From Planctomycetota bacterium (GTDB taxonomy: Bacteria; Planctomycetota; Phycisphaerae; FEN-1346), in NCBI GenBank assembly GCA_026386995.1, contig JAPLMO010000079.1:1-6575 (forward strand): DNA of 6,575 nt. The letters run 5' to 3'. The notes under the pieces were generated by a model that was not told where the DNA came from, searched no databases, and was given only the letters and a program-made list of their open reading frames with translations. The position numbers and the translations under genes were made by a program. Below are positions 1 through 5,145 of the stretch, in pieces (position 1 is the stretch's first letter; each line of letters opens with the position of its first letter).

Positions 1-46
1 GAAAGAAAGGTGTAGATGGCCATGATACAACCGAGCGATGCAACGG

Positions 47-63
47 CGGGCCGTCAAGGCCCG
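47..63. repeat. Small hairpin downstream of the HNH gene
   Basis: CGGGCC (47-52) pairs with GGCCCG (58-63) around a GTCAA loop, 25 bases past the HNH stop. No T-run follows on the minus strand, so it is at best a weak terminator. The rest of 1-87 shows no supportable gene. Confidence 0.3.
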
Positions 64-87
64 ACGGGAACTTTCTGCGCCGCACCC

Positions 88-552
88 TCACGCCCCTTGG
101 CCGACTTCACGGTCGGGGCAATACGCTTGTTTTGGGTCTAGACGAAAGACGCCAATCAGCCGTTGTCCGGTTTGGTTGAGTCCAACTATTGCCCCATCTT
201 CGGAAACGCGCAGACATCCTTGCAGTGAGATGGCGCACGGATCGGGGACGGTACGTGCACCCTTAATGATATTACAGCGCGCGCAAAGATAAACGAGATT
301 CCCATAATCCAGCTTTTTGTCGGGCGCAATGGTCTGTGGCACAATGTGATCAATGTGGAATGCTGCCGTAAGCCTGTCCCATTTTTCACGCTGCAGGCAA
401 ACGATGCACCGAAAAGAGAACTCATCTCGTAGCCAGTCGCGGTATTGTTCGTAGTCAGAATACCCCGCAGGTCCGTGCTTTCGGATGTGTAGCCCTGCCG
501 GATAAGAGAATGCATTCTGGGCTGCGATCTCGCCTGATGGGCCGTCAGCCAT
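88..552 (-). CDS. HNH endonuclease, likely partner of the upstream DNA methyltransferase
   Basis: A 154-aa protein with a clear HNH (beta-beta-alpha metal) nuclease core. Seen: a CxxC pair (C49, C52), the HIDH motif (H66, D68, H69), N85 in the NLVYLC segment, and a second CxxC (C90, C93) followed by NIIKG. This is the zinc-stabilised HNH arrangement in which the last His is Asn, as in many McrA-like restriction nucleases. D68/H69 would form the metal-dependent phosphodiester-cleaving site. The start is placed at the ATG at 552, not the upstream ATG at 600, because 552 has GGAGG six bases upstream and overlaps the methyltransferase stop by 8 nt (ATGGCTGA), implying translational coupling. Residues 100-140 after the core carry no motif I recognise. 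The last residues (PDREVG) derive from a palindromic repeat that appears inserted in frame. A restriction role is inferred from the neighbour; the HNH fold is well supported. Confidence 0.88.
   Translation of the reverse strand: MADGPSGEIAAQNAFSYPAGLHIRKHGPAGYSDYEQYRDWLRDEFSFRCIVCLQREKWDRLTAAFHIDHIVPQTIAPDKKLDYGNLVYLCARCNIIKGARTVPDPCAISLQGCLRVSEDGAIVGLNQTGQRLIGVFRLDPKQAYCPDREVGQGA
90..126. repeat. Palindromic element copy 1, at the 3' end of the HNH gene
   Basis: The core CCGACTTCACGGTCGGGGC (101-119) matches the copy at 4826-4844 at 17 of 19 bases. It is an imperfect hairpin (CCGAC 101-105 with GTCGG 112-116). ACGC flanks it at 90-93 and 123-126. Deleting 33 bp (one flank plus the 29-bp body) turns the HNH end into CAA-GCG-TGA, that is, ...DPKQA-stop, so the element appears to have added 11 codons in frame. 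A 4-bp flank alone could be chance. Confidence 0.55.
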
Positions 553-3193
553 GCAAGGCCTCCAATGCCGCATCAAGCCTGCTCGTGGACAACGGGGCAA
601 GGAGTTGTATCCGTTTGTCGGCTAGACTTTGTAGGTACTCTAGTTCTCGACCTTCCGTCTCGTCCAAGCCATTTTCAATCTTCTTGTCGATCAGCGAACA
701 ACGCTTTTCGTTCGTCTCATCCCACTTCGTCGTAATTGCGACATACTCTTTCAGCGTAACACCTTCGCCAAGCCCCAAAGGCGAATACTCCCGGCCCGCC
801 AGCCCATCTGGGAGGGCGCGAGTGCTGCCCCGAAAATGTCGAAGCAGTTCGCGTTCTTCATCCTCTGGCAAACCGTAGGCCGCCACAACAATAGAATCTA
901 TAGTCACCAGATGATTCCATGCTCCATCCCACTCTTGAGCGTTGACAGCGCGCACATACGCCTTAACTTCAGTGGCGATCTTGGCCTTCGCCGTTGCGTC
1001 GAAGGTCGGGATGGGTATCGCCTCAAGCGTCTCCTTCGTAACATTGCAACCGTGTTCGTGCGCAGCGACAAAAGCATTGGCCAGTGGGGAGTTGAGGATC
1101 GCCGCGATAAGCACAAGGTCGTCGGGGCGGTTGGGCCATATAGCAATGTATGTCTGATAGCCGACAAGGCCCTCATCGTCCGCAAAGGCCGACATGCGCC
1201 AATTGCCACGAGAGCGCCGGGTCTTGTTTACGAATACCTTGGGGGCCTCCCATGGCCGGCGGAAGGCGTTGCCCCTCTGATCACTTGTCCGCACACTCAA
1301 GAACCTGGGTTCTGGCTTGCAGAAAATGTCCCAGGATTCGCGTGGCGCTATACCAAGGCGAGAACCATCGAAACGCCGGTCTCGAACCAGCCGCGCACGG
1401 TGTCTCTCGGCGACTTCTTGCCCACGGCTATCATTCCTCTTCTTGCACGATATTGGCACATTCCATTCGATGCCGCGATGAACTTCGGCAATTGTGCACA
1501 GCGTAGGTAATCTGTCCAGCCTGCTCCAGATTGGCCTAAGGTCACACACGGCAATTGACCGCTCGGCTGAGGCAACCGTTGCGGTGGAAGAGTTCTCTTG
1601 ACTAAAACGGTGTGCGATCTGAAATTGGTCCCAGCCGGACTCATTGACCTTGCGGTGAACAACACTTGATGGCCCATGATGCTTGCCAGGGCTTTTAGCA
1701 AGAAGGATTGCCGTTTCGGCCTGCGCGTACTGGAACGCCCTGTCGGGAAGGGAGAGCAATTCGATGTCTTTGAACCGCTCAACCAAGAGCGCACGAACCG
1801 CCCTGTAACTTCGCCCGCTTAGGAAACTCTTCGGCAAGACAAAGCCCAGTACTCCTTCGGGGTGAAGAAACCTCAATACCCTCATCAGCAACTCTGCCGG
1901 CTGGCAAGGAGTTTGCAGCCTGTTCAGTTGCTTCTCCGCCTTATTGAGGTTCTCGAACGGCGGGTTGCAGAGCACAACGCGTGCTTGAGCAAGATTGGCC
2001 TCAAAAGCCGCTGAGGTAAAGACGTTCTTCTGACAGAGGCCCCATCCATTGGGATTGGGATAGTCGGCGAGCGTCAGTCCGAGACGGCTGATTTCAATCC
2101 CGAACGGATCTGTTTCGTACCCCGAGAGCATTCGCGCAAAATATTGGTGTCGCTCCCGTGGACCCATGCCGTGCGGTAAAAGGGATCGAAGCCGCTGAAG
2201 AGCCGCGACGAGAAAGCGGGCGCTTCCGCAACATGGCTCCAAAACGTATCGCGCGTCTTCCGGAATACCCTCGAAGGGTATACGATCTACCATGTATTTG
2301 ACGAGTGCCCTGGGCGTGCTGTGAATGCCCAGTTTTTTGCGCAGTTCAGGGGTTACGAGCGTACTCGACCATATCTCTGCCAAAACCTCGACCGAGAGGT
2401 TTCTGAAATCCACATTCCCCCAGATTGCGCGCTGCAAGGTGGTTCGGACCGCCTTGTTGAGAGATTGTGGTCGTATCTGTTCATTATAATGACTGGCGAC
2501 TCTCTTTAGGATATGATCCGGATCCGAGTCAACCGAAAGATCCCGAAACCCCTCGTGCTGGCGGTCGTGGAAGACCTTGCCTGCAAGCAGCCAAAATGCT
2601 GCTTGGAATAATTGCTTTTCATCAAGGCTGCGAGGTGCCGATGGCCTGTACTCTTGGGTCGCCGCGGTTAACGCTTCCTTCAAAATGGGGTCGAGGCTCT
2701 GCCGAATCTGCTCCTCTAGCGCCGGCACAAGGCCAAGGTCAATAAAGCTCATCTGACGCGTCATTGTGGACGGGATGTTCTTTGCTCTTAGAATTTTTGC
2801 GGGGGACCACTCTTCCTTGTGCTCAGCAAATATGCGTGGAATGTCTTCGGGGCGGAATCGGCCGAGTTGGTCGGCGGCTGTGGTCTGCTTATGAACCTGC
2901 CAATGTACAATTGTGCCTTCGCGCAATTCAAACAGGATCGGAGCCCCAAGGCTCCTGAACTTGCCAACAAGTTCTACGTCTCTCAGGCCGTTGGAGATCG
3001 CCACTGCCAGGCAGGACGTTGAGTATGATACTGGCGTCTGTCCGAAAGCGGCCAAGGCGGCGATGATCTCTTTGCCAGAGTACCAATCGCGAAAGCCATA
3101 ATCGCGCTGCAGCAAGTCGCCTCGGTAGCCGAGCCGCTCAATGCCCTCTTCAAGAGACTTGAGCGCACGGTATTGTTCAGGCGGAAGGAACAT
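545..3193 (-). CDS. N6-adenine-type DNA methyltransferase (Type IIG/Eco57I-like architecture)
   Basis: An 882-aa SAM-dependent DNA methyltransferase; residues here are numbered from the ATG at 3202, three residues upstream. Seen: an N-terminal helical region (1-280) without a recognisable nuclease motif; a motif X-like segment, LGIHSTPRALVKYMV (291-305); motif I, LEPCCGSARFL (321-331), which binds SAM; motif IV NPPF (413-416), the catalytic signature of gamma-class adenine methylases; and FVLPKSFL (454-461). Residues 565-735 resemble a target-recognition domain, ending in the ILNSPLAN ... LEAIPIP pattern also seen in Type I specificity and Type IIG subunits. The C-terminus (810-885) is charged and helical. 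I prefer the ATG at 3193 because GGAG is nine bases upstream of it, whereas it directly abuts the ATG at 3202. An in-frame TAG lies just upstream. The gene overlaps the HNH gene by 8 nt. It could be a solitary or defence-system methylase rather than a classical Type II enzyme; target sequence unknown. Confidence 0.88.
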   Translation of the reverse strand: MFLPPEQYRALKSLEEGIERLGYRGDLLQRDYGFRDWYSGKEIIAALAAFGQTPVSYSTSCLAVAISNGLRDVELVGKFRSLGAPILFELREGTIVHWQVHKQTTAADQLGRFRPEDIPRIFAEHKEEWSPAKILRAKNIPSTMTRQMSFIDLGLVPALEEQIRQSLDPILKEALTAATQEYRPSAPRSLDEKQLFQAAFWLLAGKVFHDRQHEGFRDLSVDSDPDHILKRVASHYNEQIRPQSLNKAVRTTLQRAIWGNVDFRNLSVEVLAEIWSSTLVTPELRKKLGIHSTPRALVKYMVDRIPFEGIPEDARYVLEPCCGSARFLVAALQRLRSLLPHGMGPRERHQYFARMLSGYETDPFGIEISRLGLTLADYPNPNGWGLCQKNVFTSAAFEANLAQARVVLCNPPFENLNKAEKQLNRLQTPCQPAELLMRVLRFLHPEGVLGFVLPKSFLSGRSYRAVRALLVERFKDIELLSLPDRAFQYAQAETAILLAKSPGKHHGPSSVVHRKVNESGWDQFQIAHRFSQENSSTATVASAERSIAVCDLRPIWSRLDRLPTLCTIAEVHRGIEWNVPISCKKRNDSRGQEVAERHRARLVRDRRFDGSRLGIAPRESWDIFCKPEPRFLSVRTSDQRGNAFRRPWEAPKVFVNKTRRSRGNWRMSAFADDEGLVGYQTYIAIWPNRPDDLVLIAAILNSPLANAFVAAHEHGCNVTKETLEAIPIPTFDATAKAKIATEVKAYVRAVNAQEWDGAWNHLVTIDSIVVAAYGLPEDEERELLRHFRGSTRALPDGLAGREYSPLGLGEGVTLKEYVAITTKWDETNEKRCSLIDKKIENGLDETEGRELEYLQSLADKRIQLLAPLSTSRLDAALEALHG
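559..563 (-). promoter_or_regulatory. Ribosome binding site for the HNH gene
   Basis: GGAGG on the minus strand lies six bases before the ATG at 552, inside the last codons of the methyltransferase gene. It fixes the HNH start and supports coupled translation of the two genes. Confidence 0.75.
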
Positions 3194-3202
3194 ATCTAAC
3201 AT

Positions 3203-3206
3203 CTCC
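3203..3206 (-). promoter_or_regulatory. Ribosome binding site for the methyltransferase
   Basis: GGAG on the minus strand (within AAACGGAG). Its spacing is zero to the ATG at 3202 and nine bases to the ATG at 3193, so it favours the downstream start. Confidence 0.5.
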
Positions 3207-3245
3207 GTTTCATACTAGCATGGCCAAGCAAGGAAAGGGCACCAT

Positions 3246-3279
3246 TGGCAAATGCCATGCGATTGAACGGACCGTTAAT
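3246..3279. promoter_or_regulatory. Two dyads in the methyltransferase leader, possible operator
   Basis: TGGCA-AA-TGCCA (3246-3257) is a perfect 5-bp inverted repeat. AACGG-A-CCGTT (3266-3276) is a perfect 5-1-5 dyad that extends to ATT/AAT at 3262-3279 if one G is bulged. Both lie between the candidate promoter and the methyltransferase start, where a controller protein or autoregulating methylase could bind. No controller gene is seen in the window, so this is only suggestive. Confidence 0.25.
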
Positions 3280-3311
3280 CGTCATCCTCGGCAACCCCCG
3301 GAACCCAGCAA

Positions 3312-3340
3312 ATTATAGTGAATGCATTTAGACCTTCCAT
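3312..3340 (-). promoter_or_regulatory. Candidate promoter for the methyltransferase-HNH operon
   Basis: The minus strand carries an exact TATAAT at 3317-3312 and, 17 bases upstream, ATGGAA at 3340-3335, which matches TTGACA at three of six positions. Transcription would begin near 3305 and leave a leader of roughly 110 bases. The -10 is good and the -35 poor; sigma-factor preference in this host is unknown. Confidence 0.3.
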
Positions 3341-3474
3341 AGAAAACTTTCGGCTCAGTGTTTCTGCCAAAATCACGAAATCCGGGAAGCTTGGGCTCTG
3401 GTGACAATCTTTATCTGCGATTGCGATTAAACACGGTAGCAGAGCGCACAGCCCGCCTTGGCTTGCCGCGCCCC

Positions 3475-5145
3475 CTACTCCGCCGCCTTGCCGAGCGGCG
3501 GCAGGGCGGCGGCTTTGAGGATCACCGTCGTCTGCCCCGCGCGGCGGACGGCGGCCTGGCCGCCGGCCTCGGGGGGCGGGTCGGCGGAGAGGTAAACGTC
3601 TTCGGTCGCCGCGGCGAGCGTCACGCGAACGCCTTTGCCGCCGGAGAGGACCTCGAACGCGGGCACGGGCGAGCCTTTGCGGCAGGGGTAGAGGACCACG
3701 AGGTAATCTTCTCCGGGCGACCCGCGGATGCGGAGGCGCTGCTGAAGTTCGCCCACGCGCCACGTCGCGGGCGGCGCGGCCGGCCCGGCGGAGGATGGGG
3801 TAACGACCGGCGGCGGCGCGGCCTGGCCGGCGGAGGAAGGGGTCAGGAGCCTTAACGGCGTAGGGCTCCTGACCCCCTCCTCCGCCCTGACCCCCTGCTC
3901 CGCCTTCGCCGCGAAGCCCGGCGGAATCATGCTCGACTCGTCCTGCCTTGGCCACGACCACGGCTCGACCTTGATGCGGTCGACGTCGGGCGATGCGACG
4001 AATGCGACGGCGTCGGCCGCCAACTGGCCGTCGAAGTAAAAGCACCGCCCCTCCTGGCGGACCGAGCGGGCCAGGACCCAGAGGTTGAAGGCTTCCGGCT
4101 CGGCCGAAACGAGTTCGTCGCGGATGACGAGGTAGTCTTCCAGCGGCCCGCCCTCGTGCTTGATGAGGGCCAGGTACCGCCGCCAGCGAGTCTCCGACTG
4201 AAGTGCCCGGCGCGGGTACGCGGTTGCGGCGGTGATCTCCTGCGGAAGGCGCGGCAGTTTGCGGAGCATCGCGGTCTGCATCTGGCCGACTGCCACGTCG
4301 GCCGCCGGCGTGGACTCCATCGCCAGGAGTTCCGCGGGGGCGTCCATGTTCTCGCTGTCGCCCACGCTCACGCGGTTGTAGAAGGACTCTTGCTGGATCT
4401 GAAGCGGCGGCCCGGCGTGCCACGCCAGGGCCAGCGGCATGCCGGCCCCGAAGAAGTGAAACGCCATTTCGTCCGGCCCGCGGGACGGGCCGCACCGGAA
4501 GACGGCCATCGTCTCGCGGTCGCCGCCGAAACGGCTCCGGAGGACCGCCCCGAAGCCCGGCCACTTGCGGCCGGCCCAGAGGGCGGGGTCCGCAGGGGCC
4601 GCGCTGCCGGCCTCGGCGGCGGCGTGGTCGGCCGCAAGGTCGCCGCTGGCGCCGTCGCCGTAATAGTTCCGGTAAAGGGCCAGGCACTGGGCGGCAAACT
4701 TCGGGTCGGGCCCGCGGAACCCCGCGGCGGCCAGGCCGAAGAGTGCGCCGACGCCGTCGTGCCAGGCCGCGGCGGCCGGCGCGGCGGCCGCCAGTGCCGA
4801 CGCGGCGTCCTGTGCGGATGTGCCCCCGACCTTACGGTCGGGGCTTGATGTCAGCCCGAACGGCGCGAGGTCGCGCCGGCCCAGGCGCGGGTCGGGCGGC
4901 GTGTGGAGGCTCATCAGGAATTCCACCGCGGGTCGCACTTCGGGCCAGCGGAAGGGGTCTTCCAGGCGCCCGTTCTGGGCCAAGCGCATGTGGGCCAGGA
5001 CCTGCGCGAGGGCCGCGGCGTCGGCGGGCGGGCCGGCCGCGCGGCGCAGGTCGTCGCGCATCGCCGCCAGCGCCGCCGCGGCCCATCGCCCCGCGTGCGG
5101 ATGGTCCGGCAACATCGCTGCCGCGTAGAGCGGGATAACGTACAT
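3475..5145 (-). CDS. Heparinase II/III-like protein, C-terminal part (downstream of frameshift)
   Basis: The 3' part of a large polysaccharide-lyase-like gene, 556 aa from the first ATG (5145); true coding continues upstream in this frame to about 5160. Residues 1-160 are helical (PLYAAAMLPDHPHAGRW, then HTPPDPRLGRRDLAPFG), like the end of an alpha/alpha toroid. Residues 198-400 look like the beta-sandwich of heparinase II/III proteins (PGFGAVLRSRFGG, MAFHFFGAGMPLALAW, FYNRVSVGDSEN, EGGPLEDYLVIRDEL). Residues 460-556 are a terminal beta domain. Where relatives have H-x-H-x-D and H-N motifs, this copy shows PDEMAFH and YN, so catalytic residues may be missing. Residues 101-107 (SPDRKVG) come from an inserted palindrome, and 415-460 are a repeat-built Pro/Ala linker. 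No good ribosome site precedes the ATG at 5145, so I read it as a fragment and not an independent gene. Family assignment is from remembered patterns; the substrate is unknown. Confidence 0.65.
   Translation of the reverse strand: MYVIPLYAAAMLPDHPHAGRWAAAALAAMRDDLRRAAGPPADAAALAQVLAHMRLAQNGRLEDPFRWPEVRPAVEFLMSLHTPPDPRLGRRDLAPFGLTSSPDRKVGGTSAQDAASALAAAAPAAAAWHDGVGALFGLAAAGFRGPDPKFAAQCLALYRNYYGDGASGDLAADHAAAEAGSAAPADPALWAGRKWPGFGAVLRSRFGGDRETMAVFRCGPSRGPDEMAFHFFGAGMPLALAWHAGPPLQIQQESFYNRVSVGDSENMDAPAELLAMESTPAADVAVGQMQTAMLRKLPRLPQEITAATAYPRRALQSETRWRRYLALIKHEGGPLEDYLVIRDELVSAEPEAFNLWVLARSVRQEGRCFYFDGQLAADAVAFVASPDVDRIKVEPWSWPRQDESSMIPPGFAAKAEQGVRAEEGVRSPTPLRLLTPSSAGQAAPPPVVTPSSAGPAAPPATWRVGELQQRLRIRGSPGEDYLVVLYPCRKGSPVPAFEVLSGGKGVRVTLAAATEDVYLSADPPPEAGGQAAVRRAGQTTVILKAAALPPLGKAAE
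3771..3843. repeat. 42-bp-period direct repeat encoding a Pro/Ala linker
   Basis: A 31-base block at 3771-3801 recurs at 3813-3843 with three mismatches. The 42-base period is 14 codons, seen in the protein as TPSSAGQAAPPPVV followed by TPSSAGPAAPP. The second block overlaps the left arm of the long inverted repeat. Confidence 0.7.
3829..3886. repeat. Long inverted repeat inside coding sequence (23-bp arms)
   Basis: The left arm at 3829-3851 and right arm at 3864-3886 are reverse complements with one mismatch in 23, separated by a 12-base loop (TTAACGGCGTAG). The inner part is TCAGGAGCC/GGCTCCTGA. It is translated in frame as GVRSPTPLRLLTPSSAG in the linker of the heparinase-like protein. 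Its position in mid-gene rules out a normal terminator role. It resembles a REP-type or mobile palindromic element. Confidence 0.75.
3869..3904. repeat. Tandem 18-bp repeat, two copies
   Basis: Copies at 3869-3886 and 3887-3904 differ at one base (CTGACCCCCTcCTCCGCC and CTGACCCCCTgCTCCGCC). Being 18 bp, they keep frame and encode AEQGVR and AEEGVR. The first copy is also part of the right arm of the inverted repeat, suggesting that the duplication arose from the palindrome. Confidence 0.75.
4817..4851. repeat. Palindromic element copy 2, in frame inside the heparinase-like gene
   Basis: A 25-bp body (4822-4846) contains a perfect 8-bp stem (CCCCGACC 4824-4831, GGTCGGGG 4836-4843) with a TTAC loop. 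It is flanked on both sides by GATGT (4817-4821 and 4847-4851). Body plus one flank is 30 bp, exactly 10 codons. Removing it gives the protein APFGLTSAQDAA, a continuous sequence after the DPRLGRRDLAPFG segment. In place it encodes SPDRKVGG. Confidence 0.65.

Larger units (their letters stand above)
3207..3474. other. Intergenic leader between the heparinase-like gene and the methyltransferase
   Basis: About 270 bases with no convincing gene. Base composition falls sharply from the GC-rich gene on the right. The minus strand stays open in one frame down to 3275, but that frame is a continuation of an antisense-like shadow frame and lacks a good start. The stretch holds an exact TATAAT hexamer, two short dyads and a tandem GCGATT pair (near 3417-3428). 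No hairpin followed by a T-run was found after the stop at 3475, so I cannot assign a terminator to the heparinase-like gene. Confidence 0.6.

Noticed and set aside
1..23. Minus-strand ATG at 23 opening a frame (MAIYTFL) that leaves the window.
   Set aside because: Too short to judge and no ribosome site upstream.
16..141. Short plus-strand frame from the ATG at 16, preceded by GAAAGG.
   Set aside because: About 41 codons, overlaps the palindromic element and the HNH 3' end, and encodes nothing recognisable.
836..1510. Plus-strand open frame of 224 codons antisense to the methyltransferase.
   Set aside because: Lies wholly within a well-supported gene, shows no motif and has no good ribosome site.
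2481..2492. Perfect palindrome TCATTATAATGA containing TATAAT on both strands.
   Set aside because: Inside the conserved methyltransferase coding region, with no partner -35; likely chance from codon sequence.
2515..2524. Perfect 10-bp palindrome GATCCGGATC.
   Set aside because: A single short palindrome in coding sequence, not repeated, with no spacing pattern; chance is adequate.
3211..3220. Extended -10-like TGCTAGTAT just before the methyltransferase.
   Set aside because: Transcription would begin within the ribosome binding site, and no -35 lies at the right distance.
3275..4687. Long minus-strand open frame overlapping the heparinase-like gene, with a non-repetitive tail (ending NAFTIICWVPGVAEDDD).
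   Set aside because: Most of it is an Arg/Gly/Pro-rich shadow of the real frame in GC-rich DNA. The tail after 3475 has no good ribosome site or recognisable domain.
4156..4848. Plus-strand open frame of 230 codons.
   Set aside because: Antisense to the heparinase-like gene, with composition typical of a GC-rich shadow frame and no domain.
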